This document shows, piece by piece, positions 1 to 9,097 of a DNA stretch of 33,060 nucleotides; position 1 is the first letter of the stretch; every line of letters begins with the position of its first letter. The notes under the pieces are model-generated. The model made no database searches. It was not told the origin of the DNA and saw nothing but the letters and a program-made list of their open reading frames with translations. The stretch spans positions 1-33,060 of the forward strand of contig DATEQM010000086.1 of assembly GCA_035272605.1 (NCBI GenBank). The letters run 5' to 3'. A program made the translations under genes and the position numbers. The stretch is from JOPF136 sp035272605. GTDB lineage: Bacteria; Acidobacteriota; Terriglobia; Acidiferrales; UBA7541.

Positions 1-2528
1 AGGCGGCGTAGTTTTTCGCGGTCTTCCTGGCCCATGTGCACGAACTCGACGCCCGTGCCGTTGGCGAGGACGTTGCGGACCACGGCCATGGCGTTGATGG
101 TGCGCAGGCCGCTCTTGATTTCCATGGGGAACGCGTCGCCCACCTGGAGCTGCCGGTTGGACGCCAGGCAGGCCCCGCCCAGACTGATGGTGCGCACGAG
201 CACGGACATGGGACGCTTGCCCTCGATGCGGCCGGCGAGCGGAGAATCGAGCGGGAAGCGCGGATAGCGCCGCGGGCGCGCCGCGCCGGCATTCATGGCC
301 GCGGCTTCCAACTGCTCCTGCAGACGCGAACGCGGCATGCGCCCCTCGATGGCTTCCAGCGCCTCCTCGGCAGCGGTGCGCAGGCCGGCGGGCTCGGCGT
401 GCAGCAGGCCGTTGCGCGTGCGCAGGATGGAGCGCAGAAGGGGAGCGGCTTCCGGGGCGCGCAGGCGGCCGAGTCCCTCCATGGCCTTGATGCGGATGAA
501 CACGTCGCGGAGACGCTCGTTTTCGCCCGCGGCGATCTCCAGCAAGGCGGGCACCGATACGGGGTCGCCCTCGAGACCCAAGAGATCGAGGATCATGGGC
601 ACCACGTAAAGGTGGGCGCGCGGAAGCACGGCGAGCAGGGCATCGGGCACGCCGTTCAATCTTTGCCGGGCGAGCTCGGAAATGGCCAAGTCTTGCACGC
701 TCCAATCCCAGCCGGGAAGAGCCTCCGGCAAAAGCTCGAGCATGCGCTGCGGGCGGACCGAGGCCAGCAGTTTTACCGCGGCGGTGGCGCGGCCAATGCG
801 CTTTTCGAACACGCGGCGCGCAAGGAGCTCGATGCCCGGTTCGCCGATCGCTTTCGTGAGCCGCACCATGGCGGGGAGGATGGTGAGCAGGGACGTCTCG
901 CCTTCACCCCCGCCCGAAGCCAGCAGCGTGATGAGTCCGTCAATAAGCGGCTCGGGTTTCCGGGTGAGGATGCGCACGAGCGCGGGATCGAGCGGGCGAT
1001 GCGCCAGTGCGCCGGCCATGAGCAGTTCCCAGCGCTCGCCTTCACACAGGCGGCGCTCCAGCAGGCTGAGGTGCTCGGTGCCGCGGGGTGCGCCCTCAAA
1101 GGCTTGGAGTACGGATTCGAACTCGGCGTAGCGCCCTTTGCGCAGCGCCGTGTCTGCCATGCGTTCCACCACGCCCACGAGTAGCGCGGCAATTGCCGGA
1201 TTGCGCTCCGCCACCAACGCGCCCAGCACCCGTTGGCCGAATTCCTCGGGGAGCTGCTCCGGCCAGTAGTGAATCAGAATCTCCTCGAGGTCGGCCAGGC
1301 CGGCGATGGTGGCCTGACGCACGTCGCCCTCGCGGGCTTCCAGGCCTTTGCTGAAGGCAAGCAGCGCCGTGCGCGCTTCGCGGATGCCCGCGGTGGTCGT
1401 GGCGCGCATCAGAACGTCGCGCAGGATGGCGGGCGGCACGGACCACGCATCGGGCGAGCGCAGCAGCCGCGTGATTTCCTCTGCGGAGAGCCCAGCCCAA
1501 AACTGGGCTTCGAATTCAGCTGCCCCGCTGTCCGCCGACCAGCGGGCGAGCGGGGCCAGCACGATCGGGTGGGCATTGTCGATCTCCGCCACTTGGCGGC
1601 CGATCCCTATGGCTAGGCGGCGAAGCTCGGCAGGGCGAAGGCGCCCGGCACGGAATTGTTCGGTCGCGTCGGAGAGCGCTACCTCTTCCGCCAGTCTGGC
1701 AAAGTAAGTTTCCAGCGTTTCCCCGCCCTGCGGCGGACATCGATTCATTTCCCGCGCCAGGAGCAGTACCGCGGAACGATCCGCGGCGGCGAGTGCCGAC
1801 TCCATGGCCCGCGCGGCATTGCGGGCGGCCTCGGGCGAAGATGCGGTTCCACCCGGCAGTGTGCGCGCCAGACTGCCCAGTAATTTCAGTGCGGAGAAGA
1901 TGCGCGCTTCCGGCGAAAGTTCCGTCCCGGATTCGGGGACGGCTGAGCTTTGCCCGCGGTGCTCGAGCACGGCCGCCAGAATGTGCGGGAGCATGGGATC
2001 GGGGCGCGCGTCCGCCACCGGCTCGTTCACGCGGATGCCCGTGATGCTCCGTTGTGCGAGCCGGTCGGTCCAGGGGGGAGACGTTGCGCCCGCTGCGGCG
2101 GAGACCGGGCCTGCCGCGGCTGGGGCGCCGTCCACGAGTTCCAGGAAGGCAATCAACTCGCCGGTGTGGGTTTCCGGGCGGAAGGTCAGCGCGGAGATTC
2201 CGCGGCGCACGAGTTCGTCTGCAAAAGCGCGCAGATCACCGCGGGGATCTTCCAGCGGGCGACCGCGGAAATACATGGCCCCGCTCTCCAGGCGCACGGC
2301 CACGGCCGTCGCGGGGCCGAGTGCATCGCGCAGCGTACGTTCCGCGGCGAACAGGCTTTCCTCGATTTTCGGGTGGTCTTTCTGATACATGCGCCGGGTG
2401 CGGGCCAGCAAGTGGAGAGAAGCCAGAAAACGCCCGGCGGCTATTTCCGCAGCTCCCAGCCGCTCGGGGCGTTGCGCGCGTGGCGAGGCTGCGGGAGGTT
2501 GTGGGCTCGAGTGGGCTTTCAGGGCCAT
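1..2528 (-). CDS. HEAT-like repeat protein with C-terminal PilZ domain (3' end beyond window)
   Basis: The frame is open from an ATG at 2528 to base 1 with no stop, about 842 codons, so the C-terminus is missing. An in-frame TAG lies at 2567-2565 and no other start codon lies between it and the ATG. The nearest Shine-Dalgarno (AAGGAGG, 2564-2558) is about 29 bases upstream, so the start is only fairly sure. The long middle part is Leu/Ala/Arg-rich with repeated helix-pair patterns like HEAT repeats. From about residue 750 a PilZ domain begins: it has an RRYPR (RxxxR) motif, then TISLGGACL where c-di-GMP binders usually have D/NxSxxG. The first c-di-GMP motif is therefore kept and the Asp of the second is replaced by Thr. 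It follows the FHA-cyclase gene by 305 bases on the same strand. A role as a cytoplasmic signalling effector is inferred; the ligand is unknown. Confidence 0.75.
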   Translation of the reverse strand, partial: MALKAHSSPQPPAASPRAQRPERLGAAEIAAGRFLASLHLLARTRRMYQKDHPKIEESLFAAERTLRDALGPATAVAVRLESGAMYFRGRPLEDPRGDLRAFADELVRRGISALTFRPETHTGELIAFLELVDGAPAAAGPVSAAAGATSPPWTDRLAQRSITGIRVNEPVADARPDPMLPHILAAVLEHRGQSSAVPESGTELSPEARIFSALKLLGSLARTLPGGTASSPEAARNAARAMESALAAADRSAVLLLAREMNRCPPQGGETLETYFARLAEEVALSDATEQFRAGRLRPAELRRLAIGIGRQVAEIDNAHPIVLAPLARWSADSGAAEFEAQFWAGLSAEEITRLLRSPDAWSVPPAILRDVLMRATTTAGIREARTALLAFSKGLEAREGDVRQATIAGLADLEEILIHYWPEQLPEEFGQRVLGALVAERNPAIAALLVGVVERMADTALRKGRYAEFESVLQAFEGAPRGTEHLSLLERRLCEGERWELLMAGALAHRPLDPALVRILTRKPEPLIDGLITLLASGGGEGETSLLTILPAMVRLTKAIGEPGIELLARRVFEKRIGRATAAVKLLASVRPQRMLELLPEALPGWDWSVQDLAISELARQRLNGVPDALLAVLPRAHLYVVPMILDLLGLEGDPVSVPALLEIAAGENERLRDVFIRIKAMEGLGRLRAPEAAPLLRSILRTRNGLLHAEPAGLRTAAEEALEAIEGRMPRSRLQEQLEAAAMNAGAARPRRYPRFPLDSPLAGRIEGKRPMSVLVRTISLGGACLASNRQLQVGDAFPMEIKSGLRTINAMAVVRNVLANGTGVEFVHMGQEDREKLRR

Positions 2529-2833
2529 GGCGGGGGCAAGCGGGAAAGGGCGCCGTGCCTCCTTCTATCGAGAAGTATGCCTTACCGGAAGGGGAAGGTA
2601 CACCAGTATCCCCATTCCGGGTGAAAGGATGCACGCCCGATGCCGCCTGCACAAGCCAGTATGTGATGGATTCAAAAGGACTTCAGGCGACCCACGGATC
2701 GATGTGCGCACATTTCCGTGCACCAAGGTGAAGAAAAGTGACAGAAGTGGGACGCGGCAAGAACTCTCAGAACCGGACGCGGCGGCCGCCTCACGCGCCG
2801 TGAATTGCTCCGCAGAAAAGGTTTCGACAAGGC
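2529..2833 (-). other. Intergenic spacer between cyclase and PilZ genes
   Basis: No convincing gene is visible in these 305 bases. On the minus strand they hold a stable hairpin (2585-2620, listed separately) and a purine-rich AAGGAGG stretch at 2564-2558. I did not find a good sigma-70 promoter, so I cannot say whether the PilZ gene is co-transcribed with the cyclase. Confidence 0.5.
2585..2620 (-). other. Hairpin upstream of the HEAT-PilZ gene
   Basis: Read on the minus strand, CCGGAATGGGGA (2620-2609) pairs with TCCCCTTCCGG (2595-2585), giving 11 pairs with one bulged T and a 13-base loop. No T-run follows it, so it is not a typical intrinsic terminator. It could be a processing or regulatory element in the leader of the PilZ gene. 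Confidence 0.45.
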
Positions 2834-4522
2834 CTAGTTTTTTACCGCGGCAGGAACTTCCTCCCAGGGCACCTCGAAGACCTCGATGGGCTCCATCTTG
2901 CCCTTCACTTTGACCGGTTCGAGCTTGCGCGTGGGGAGTTCGCTGCCAATCTCCGCCTGGGTAGCCGCGGACACGAGAATCTGATTGGGGGTCGCCGCGG
3001 CGCACAGGCGCGAAGCCACGTTGACGACGTCTCCGATGGCGGTGTAGTCCATGCGGCGGGTGGCGCCCATGTAGCCCACCACGGCCCTGCCCGTATTGAT
3101 GCCGATGCCCATGAGCAATGGTTTCTCGAAATCCTTGTTCAGCATCTGCAGGGTCTGCTGCATCTCGACGGCAGTGCGCACGGCGCTGATCGCGTCCGTT
3201 CCCTTGGAGAACGGCGCGCCAAACAGGCACATCAGGCCGTCGCCGAGGAATTTGTCCAGCGTGCCCTCGTGGGCGAAGATGCGGTCGCTCATGGCATTGA
3301 AGAACTCATTCAGGATCTCGACGGTTTCCTCCGGCGTCATCCTCTCGGCCATGGAGGTGAAACCGCGGATATCGGCAAACATTACCGTGAGGGCTTGCGT
3401 TTCCCCGCCGAGTTGGATGTTGCCCGCGTCGTTGGCGATTTTCTGGGCCACGCCGGGAGGCAGGAAGCGTTCGAGCGCATTGCGCGTTTGCAATTGTTTG
3501 GCCATCTCCTCGCGCCCGCGCACGCGGTCCACGGCGAGGCCGGCCTGGGTTGCAATGACGCTGAAAACGTTCAGGTCTTCCTGGGAAAACATGCCGCGCT
3601 TCACCAGGTTGTCCACGTACAGCAGGCCGTAGAGCTTGTCGCCGGATTTGAGCGGGGCGCACATGGCGGACTGCATGCCGCCCAAGGCAATGCTCTTGCT
3701 GCTGGCCAGGCGGGGATCCATGCGCACATCCTGGACCAGCAGCGGCACGCCGCCCTGCGTCACCTGTTTGATGATGGCCTGCGAGAGAATCATTTGCGGG
3801 AGCCGCCCGCTGTCCGGCCCCAGTTCCTTGCGGTAGCGAATGACGGCGGGCTGGAAACCGCCCTTCTCGTCCGACAGCATGGCGTAGCCGCGCTCCACGC
3901 CTTCGACCTTCAGCACCAACTCCAGCACGTTGTTCACCACCTCTTCGACCGTTTGCAGGTCGCCAAGGGCGCGGCTCACCTGGTAGAGCAGCTCGAAGAG
4001 GCGGTTCTCGTGCTCCACCGCCTTCAGCCGCGATTCGAGCTGGCTGCGCTCGGCCCCGGGAGTCATTGGAGCGGCGCGCGGAATCGGCGCCGGGGCTGCT
4101 GCGGCCGCTGCGGCGTCCTGCTTCCCCATGTTCAGCGCCGAGTTCACGTCCTTTAGGCTCATCACCATGGTCAGCCGCGCGGGCAGCTTTGCGGCAGCCT
4201 GGGTGAGCAGGATCTGGGATTCCATGGATTCGTAGCGCAGGCTGTACTCCCCGATATTCAGTACGTCGCTGTCTTTGAGCGGAGATTCCTTGACGTTTTT
4301 GCCGTTCAGGAAGATGCCGTTGGCGCTGCCCAGGTCGCGGACCATCCAATTGCCTTCGAGCGAGGGGCTGAGCATGGCGTGGCGGCGGGAGACGCTGGTT
4401 TCCCGCAGGACCAGGTCGTTGGACTCCGCCCTCCCCACGTAGACAGGCCGGTCCTGCGGCAGCTCGAAGACCTGCTGCTCTTGACCAGGGCGTTCGATGA
4501 CCAGCCGGGGCATCTCGTTCAA
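2834..4522 (-). CDS. FHA-GAF-class III adenylate/guanylate cyclase
   Basis: Cyclase of 562 residues with three domains. An FHA domain at about 25-97 has GR (30-31), SRRHA (45-49) and GSANG (65-69), which are phosphothreonine-binding residues. After an Ala/Pro linker and short coiled coil, a GAF domain spans about 188-335. A class III cyclase domain at about 370-550 keeps metal Asp384 (FADIRGFT) and Asp428 (FLGDG), base-selecting Lys424 and Thr494, and transition-state Asn501 and Arg505. The Lys/Thr pair suggests ATP, hence cAMP. No transmembrane segment is seen, so it is probably cytoplasmic. The TTG start abuts the TGA of the upstream gene (4523-4525); ATG at 4513 is an alternative. Neither has a strong Shine-Dalgarno, consistent with translational coupling. 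The kinase two genes upstream is a plausible source of phosphothreonine for the FHA domain (inference). Confidence 0.9.
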   Translation of the reverse strand: MNEMPRLVIERPGQEQQVFELPQDRPVYVGRAESNDLVLRETSVSRRHAMLSPSLEGNWMVRDLGSANGIFLNGKNVKESPLKDSDVLNIGEYSLRYESMESQILLTQAAAKLPARLTMVMSLKDVNSALNMGKQDAAAAAAAPAPIPRAAPMTPGAERSQLESRLKAVEHENRLFELLYQVSRALGDLQTVEEVVNNVLELVLKVEGVERGYAMLSDEKGGFQPAVIRYRKELGPDSGRLPQMILSQAIIKQVTQGGVPLLVQDVRMDPRLASSKSIALGGMQSAMCAPLKSGDKLYGLLYVDNLVKRGMFSQEDLNVFSVIATQAGLAVDRVRGREEMAKQLQTRNALERFLPPGVAQKIANDAGNIQLGGETQALTVMFADIRGFTSMAERMTPEETVEILNEFFNAMSDRIFAHEGTLDKFLGDGLMCLFGAPFSKGTDAISAVRTAVEMQQTLQMLNKDFEKPLLMGIGINTGRAVVGYMGATRRMDYTAIGDVVNVASRLCAAATPNQILVSAATQAEIGSELPTRKLEPVKVKGKMEPIEVFEVPWEEVPAAVKN

Positions 4523-5206
4523 TCAGTAAGGACGCACAATATCAGAAAACTGGAACTTCGTGTTGGGATTGCTGGCCACGATTTTGGCCCGCGAGTTATT
4601 GGCATCGAGCACCTCGGTAATCTCCAGGGTGCCGATGCGGGTCTGGGGCTCTGCGGCCCGATAGACGCCGAAACGCATGCCCACGTCGATCCCGGCGGCG
4701 GAGCCCAGATTGATGGAGATGCTCGTGGCGGTGACCTGGGTGATGTAGCCCTCCAATTTGGACTGCGAAGCCGCAGGCGGTGGCGGCGGGGCGGACGCTT
4801 TTCGCATCTCGTCGGCCATCTCGCTCATGTCGCGCCGTATGCGCGCCACGTCCGTCTTCACGCTCAGCAGATCCTCCTGGTTCGAGGCGCGCAGCGAGGT
4901 CACCGAAGTGTCGGTGGCCTTGGAGAGTTCCTGGTTCGCGCGGATGTCGGAGGAAAGCGCCTGCTGCTGCTCCTTCAACTTTGCCAGTTGCCCTTCCATG
5001 GCGTCGAGCCGCGTGGAAAGTTTGTCCAGCTTCTCTTCAATCGAAGTCAGTTCGGGCACCAGGTACTGCTGCAGCCCTTGGTCCTTGAATTTTGGAACGG
5101 CCGCCTGGCCCTGGGCCGGCTGTTGCTGCGCGCGCGCGGGCGGCGCCGGCACGAGCCCCAGCCCCAGCCCGACCACCGCGGTAAGAGTGCGCGCCATGCT
5201 CCGCAT
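4523..5206 (-). CDS. Secreted coiled-coil protein with FlgT-C-like beta domain
   Basis: The protein has 227 residues. The start is the ATG at 5206, preceded by AAAGGAGG with a 9-base spacer; an in-frame upstream extension to 5296 has no such site. Residues 1-26 form a signal peptide ending ARA before a Gln-rich stretch. Residues 50-135 carry heptad-like Leu/Ile/Asp/Lys patterns typical of a coiled coil. A Pro/Ala linker follows, then a domain at about 148-227 (GYITQVTATSISINLGSAAG and on to the C-terminus) that resembles the small beta domain at the C-terminus of FlgT-type and related envelope proteins. It is likely periplasmic. It sits between the PEGA kinase (128-base gap) and the cyclase (no gap), so it is probably in one operon with them. 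The exact function is unknown. Confidence 0.75.
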   Translation of the reverse strand: MRSMARTLTAVVGLGLGLVPAPPARAQQQPAQGQAAVPKFKDQGLQQYLVPELTSIEEKLDKLSTRLDAMEGQLAKLKEQQQALSSDIRANQELSKATDTSVTSLRASNQEDLLSVKTDVARIRRDMSEMADEMRKASAPPPPPAASQSKLEGYITQVTATSISINLGSAAGIDVGMRFGVYRAAEPQTRIGTLEITEVLDANNSRAKIVASNPNTKFQFSDIVRPY

Positions 5207-5334
5207 GATGTGAATCCTCCTTTGCAAATCGTCCCTTCGAGCAGTTCCTGTGTTCCATTGCCGGCCGGAGAGGGTGGCCGGATCCCTGCTCCCCATGGAC
5301 CCGCAGCCGAATGGCGGAAGCCGGGTCCCGCAGG

Positions 5335-7542
5335 CTAGGGGCGCGCCAGCATGGCCTCAAGCTGGGCCGTGCGGCTCTGCTGCACCACGATGCTCTGCTG
5401 GAACGGCGCGTATCCTTTCAGATACAGAGTCACCTCGTAGTTGCCAGCAGGCAATTCTATCTTAGACGGCGTGCGGCGTCCCGTGCTCGCTCCATTGATG
5501 AGAATATCCGCACCGACCGGGACAGAGAGCACGTCGAGCACGCCGAGGGCGGCCTTCTTCCCCGCGCCGGGCTGGCGCACGCGCTCCTCGCTGATGCGCC
5601 CTTCGTGCACTTCCACCGTGCGCGCCACCGTCGAATAGCCGGAAACCATCACCGACATGGTGTAGCTTCCGGGAGCAAGATCCGCAAAGCGGCAGGGCGT
5701 GCGGCAATCGCCGACGGGCTTTCCGTCCGCGCCGATCAGAGTGACCGCGGCGCCGGGCGATTCCGTGCTCACGTCGAGCGCGCCCTTGCCGGGCGTGTCC
5801 CAGGTTTTCTCTCCCGCGCGCGATGCTCTCGCCGGGGAGGAGCCTGGCGAGGGGGCTGCGCCTTGTTCCTCGGCGGCCCTGGGCATCTCGATTTGATCGA
5901 TCACGCGCGTCTTCCCCGGGAGCGCCGGAAGGTGGCGGAAAAGCAGGCGATGCTCGGACGCGGTGAGTGGCCCGCTCAGCACCAGCGCATTCGGGCCGGG
6001 AGCGATGTGCACGCGGCCGGCGAGCCCGAGTTTTTGCAACTGCGCCTCCATTTTTTCCTTTGCGGGCGCCAGCTCCGCCGGGAACTCCGGCGCAGGAGGC
6101 GTCGCGGCGGCCGCATGTCCATCGTTCGAGGCTGCCGGAGTTGTTGCCGTATTCCCGCCCGCGGCCCCGCCCTGCGGGGTCGCTGGCGGGGCGTTCGCAT
6201 TCGTGCGTGGCGCGGCGGGCTTCGAGACGGTTGCGGGTGCGCTCGATTTAGTTTCCTGGGGCGCCGGGGAGGATTGGCCCGCGATCCCTGCCGCGGCCGC
6301 TGCGCGGTGCCACGCATCCTGAATCTCGGCAGGGTAAAAATAGGCTCCCGCGCCACCCGCCGCCACGAGCAGCAGCAATAGAAGCCATCCGGCGTGACTC
6401 CGGGACTTCGGCGCTTCCGGAATCACAAAGCGGGGAATCGAGGCAGCGGGCGGCGAAGGGGTGGCGGGCGCGGGCGCGGGCCGCGATTCGCCGTGGGCAG
6501 GTTCGGTCGGAGGCGCGGGAGGCGCCCCGGCGGCCTTTGCCGGCGCGCGCGGGGCGGGGACAGGGATCGCGGGAGAGGCCGTCGAGAATTGTGCCTGTGT
6601 TTCGGGCTGCGCCGCAGCCTGGCGCGGCATGGGAATCGTCTCGCCGGCAATCGTGGGCCGCGTTGGAGGCAACACGGGAATGCGGCGGATCACCGTCTGC
6701 GCCGTGCTCACCGGAGATTCGCGGTAGGTCCGCAGGGCGTTCAGAAAATCTCCGCAACTCGCGTAGCGATCTCCCGCCTCCTTGGAGAGACCTTTCAGGA
6801 TCACGGCATTGAGTCCGGGGTGAATCGAGGAGTCGAGCTGGATGGGGGCCAGCGGCTCCTCATGCACGATCTTGTAGATGACCGTGGTGACATTTTTGCC
6901 CGGGAAGGGCCGCTCGCCGGTGAGCAACTCGTAGAGGATCACGGCGAGCGCGAAGATGTCCGCGCGGCCGTCCACAGGCCGGCCCTTCACCTGTTCGGGC
7001 GACATGTAGCTTGGCGTGCCGACGATCTGGCCGCTTTGCGTACCCCCGCGTTCCAGAATTTTCGCGGTGCCGAAATCGGTGAGTTTCACGGTGTCCAGTT
7101 CGCCCATCAGGAGGTTCGCCGGCTTGATGTCGCGGTGCACGATGTGGCTGTGATGGGCGTAATCGAGCGCGCGGCAGGCCTGCTCCATGATGCGCAGCAC
7201 CCGCGGGATGGGAAACGCCTGCTTTTCCTCGATCATCTTCGCCAGGCTGCGCCCCTGCACGAATTCCATGGTGATGTAGAAGAGGCCGGCGTCAGCGTCC
7301 ACGCCGGCGTCGTGGATCACCACGATGTTGGGATGGCTCAGGCGGCCGGCGGCGCGGATTTCATTTTGAAAACGTTCCAGGGCTTCCGGGTCGTCCTTAC
7401 CCTGGCGCACGTCGTCCAGGCGAAGCGTCTTGATCGCCACGGTACGGCCGATCAGCGGGTCGCGCGACCGGTAAACCACACCCATGGCGCCACGTCCCAC
7501 TTCCTCGAGCAATTCGTAACGTCCTGCTTTTTGCGGCGCCAT
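5335..7542 (-). CDS. Transmembrane Ser/Thr protein kinase with two PEGA domains
   Basis: Kinase of 735 residues from the ATG at 7542. The kinase domain (about 8-275) has a glycine loop GRGAMG (16-21), VAIK Lys38, HRDIKPAN with catalytic Asp138, DFG Asp156 and a GTPSYMSPE activation segment, so it should be active. A Pro/Ala-rich juxtamembrane linker leads to one transmembrane helix at about 385-403. The extracytoplasmic part has an Ala/Pro linker, a BON-like segment (about 491-553) and two PEGA domains (about 587-650 and 666-732, with PGSYTMSVMVSGY and PAGNYEVTLYLKGY). The outside part may sense the envelope (inference). A GTG at 7635 with GGAGG about 11 bases upstream would add 31 basic residues and is an alternative start. 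A promoter-like pair lies at 7723-7751. Downstream genes encode a periplasmic protein and an FHA cyclase, both possible partners. Confidence 0.9.
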   Translation of the reverse strand: MAPQKAGRYELLEEVGRGAMGVVYRSRDPLIGRTVAIKTLRLDDVRQGKDDPEALERFQNEIRAAGRLSHPNIVVIHDAGVDADAGLFYITMEFVQGRSLAKMIEEKQAFPIPRVLRIMEQACRALDYAHHSHIVHRDIKPANLLMGELDTVKLTDFGTAKILERGGTQSGQIVGTPSYMSPEQVKGRPVDGRADIFALAVILYELLTGERPFPGKNVTTVIYKIVHEEPLAPIQLDSSIHPGLNAVILKGLSKEAGDRYASCGDFLNALRTYRESPVSTAQTVIRRIPVLPPTRPTIAGETIPMPRQAAAQPETQAQFSTASPAIPVPAPRAPAKAAGAPPAPPTEPAHGESRPAPAPATPSPPAASIPRFVIPEAPKSRSHAGWLLLLLLVAAGGAGAYFYPAEIQDAWHRAAAAAGIAGQSSPAPQETKSSAPATVSKPAAPRTNANAPPATPQGGAAGGNTATTPAASNDGHAAAATPPAPEFPAELAPAKEKMEAQLQKLGLAGRVHIAPGPNALVLSGPLTASEHRLLFRHLPALPGKTRVIDQIEMPRAAEEQGAAPSPGSSPARASRAGEKTWDTPGKGALDVSTESPGAAVTLIGADGKPVGDCRTPCRFADLAPGSYTMSVMVSGYSTVARTVEVHEGRISEERVRQPGAGKKAALGVLDVLSVPVGADILINGASTGRRTPSKIELPAGNYEVTLYLKGYAPFQQSIVVQQSRTAQLEAMLARP

Positions 7543-8002
7543 CGTTCCACGGGAAACTGCGGCGGGATTTGTCCCCAAGCTTCGGGAACGGCGTGCCCGT
7601 TGTATCCGGAGCGTTTTCCCTGGGCTGCGGGCCACGCAGGGGCACGCCTCCCGCGTCCGATCCCCCGCCGCCGCGGGCCGGACCGGTGATTCCGCTCCGG
7701 CTGAATTCCGCTGTTCTCAAGCAATTTACGCCGCCTGTCGGAGAGCGTCAACCGCACTGGCCTCCACCTGTGTTGCACGGGACAGGGGCAGCCAGTGCGG
7801 GGTTCGCACGCGGGCATTCCGAGGATTGTAGGGGGAGAAGAGGGGGGCGGAAGACGGGGCCTGTTGCGCCCGCAGCGGGGCAACCCCCGCCACCGCGACT
7901 CAAAGCGCCGCGAACGCCACGATTCTCAGGGAACCGCGCGGCGGCCGCGACATTTCGCAGCGCTCGATGTTTGTCGATGGGGAGCAGGTGCTTAGGGAAA
8001 GC
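7543..8002. other. Intergenic region upstream of the PEGA kinase
   Basis: About 460 bases without a credible gene. The reading frames here are short and their composition is not protein-like. The only features I can support are the kinase promoter at 7723-7751 and the possible extended kinase start (GTG at 7635). The left part may be the 5' untranslated leader of the kinase. Confidence 0.5.
7723..7751 (-). promoter_or_regulatory. Sigma-70-type promoter for the PEGA kinase block
   Basis: On the minus strand TTGACG (7751-7746) and TAAATT (7728-7723) are separated by exactly 17 bases. Matches are 5/6 and 4/6 to the consensus. Transcription would start near 7716, giving a leader of about 170 bases to the ATG at 7542 or 80 bases to the GTG at 7635. 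Confidence 0.5.
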
Positions 8003-8024
8003 GGACAGACAGGAATGTCTGTCC
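8003..8024. repeat. Perfect palindromic element next to the radical SAM stop codon
   Basis: GGACAGACA (8003-8011) and TGTCTGTCC (8016-8024) form a perfect 9-bp inverted repeat around the loop GGAA. It begins two bases beyond the radical SAM stop codon on the minus strand. I recall similar GACAGACATTCC-type palindromes scattered through acidobacterial intergenic DNA, but could not check this. It may act as a 3' mRNA end or a REP-like element; no T-run is present. Confidence 0.6.
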
Positions 8025-8026
8025 TA

Positions 8027-9082
8027 CTAATCCCCCGATTCGGTTTCGATTTGCACCAGCGACTCGGCGGCTTCCCGGTCGAGCGCATGGCGCGGGGAGG
8101 GCAGCGCGTCCAGGTGCTGCGGGGCGCGCCAGTGGTCGATGTAGGACGTCTGCTGGACGCAGGAGACGGTGCAATGTGCGGCGCACGGCTTGCGGGAGTA
8201 AAACTCCCGGTGCACGTCCTCGAGCGTGTAGCGCGCCAGCGGCACGCCCGGCCAGCCACGCTGCTGGGAGCAGTAGTGCACCAAGCCATCCTCGCAGATG
8301 TAGAGGTAGCGGCTGCCGGCACGGCAACGCCAGTCGTTTGGTTTGCCCTCGGCCAGGTTGCGCTGGAAGCGATTGAAGCGCGAGTAGGAGCCCTTGCTCA
8401 TGTCCATGATGCGCTCGAACACGTTGCGCTCCACGGGTCCGAGCGCCCGCAACTGCCCCGAGCCGTCGTGAATGATGCCCACCGTGCTGGTGAAGCCGAG
8501 TGACCGCGCGCGTCCTGCAATCACCAGCGCGTCCTCGGGATTGTTCACCCCGCTGCCGAGGACGCTGTTGATGTTCACGTGGAAGTCCGCGAACTCGGCG
8601 AGCTGCTCCAGCTTCTGATCCAGCACCTTGAGGCTTTTCTTCGACACGTCGTCGGGCTTCAGGTTGTCAATGCTGATCTGGAGGTGGTCGAGGCCGGCGC
8701 GGTTCAGGCGCTCGATGCGCTCGGGCACCAACAGGTAGCCGTTGGTAATCAATCCCGCCACGCGGCCGTGATGCTTGATCCTCCGGATGATGTCGTCCAG
8801 CTCGGGATGCAGCAGCGGCTCGCCCCCGCTGATGGTGATCAGCGACGTGCCCAGCTCCGCCAGCTTATCGATCCGCCGGTGCATTTCCTCCAGCGGGACC
8901 GGCGCGGACACTTCGTCATACTCGTTGCAATAGGCGCAGTCCAGGTTACAGCGGCGGATGGGAATGATGTGCGCCTGCACCACGTGGCGCGTGGAGACGA
9001 GGGCCTTCCCGATGAGCCACAGCTCATGGGTGGTTCGGCGGGTCGCATGCCATCGTCCCCGCAGTGTGTCCTTTTTCCCCAC
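8027..9082 (-). CDS. Radical SAM protein with SPASM-like C-terminal cysteines
   Basis: Protein of 351 residues. The SAM cluster motif CNLDCAYC (Cys45, Cys49, Cys52) follows IPIRR, and ISGGEPLLHPEL matches the GGEP SAM-binding motif of the MoaA/SPASM group. The C-terminal quarter has more cysteines (WRCRAG, YICEDGLVHYC, KPCAAHCTVSC), enough to bind one or two auxiliary FeS clusters. The start is GTG at 9082 with AGGA seven bases upstream. The product is not recognisable: no precursor peptide, cofactor pathway or partner enzyme sits beside it. It should be a cytoplasmic, oxygen-sensitive enzyme acting on a peptide or small molecule (inference). The stop codon is followed at once by a palindromic element. 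Confidence 0.85.
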   Translation of the reverse strand: MGKKDTLRGRWHATRRTTHELWLIGKALVSTRHVVQAHIIPIRRCNLDCAYCNEYDEVSAPVPLEEMHRRIDKLAELGTSLITISGGEPLLHPELDDIIRRIKHHGRVAGLITNGYLLVPERIERLNRAGLDHLQISIDNLKPDDVSKKSLKVLDQKLEQLAEFADFHVNINSVLGSGVNNPEDALVIAGRARSLGFTSTVGIIHDGSGQLRALGPVERNVFERIMDMSKGSYSRFNRFQRNLAEGKPNDWRCRAGSRYLYICEDGLVHYCSQQRGWPGVPLARYTLEDVHREFYSRKPCAAHCTVSCVQQTSYIDHWRAPQHLDALPSPRHALDREAAESLVQIETESGD

Positions 9083-9097
9083 TGTTTCGTCCTGGCA

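Noticed and set aside
36..1184. Plus-strand open frame of 382 codons at the left edge
   Set aside because: The opposite strand reads through as one long HEAT/PilZ protein with a recognisable C-terminal domain; the plus frame is its shadow.
2529..2833. c-di-GMP riboswitch upstream of the PilZ gene
   Set aside because: I looked for the conserved GEMM core and did not find it; only a simple hairpin is present.
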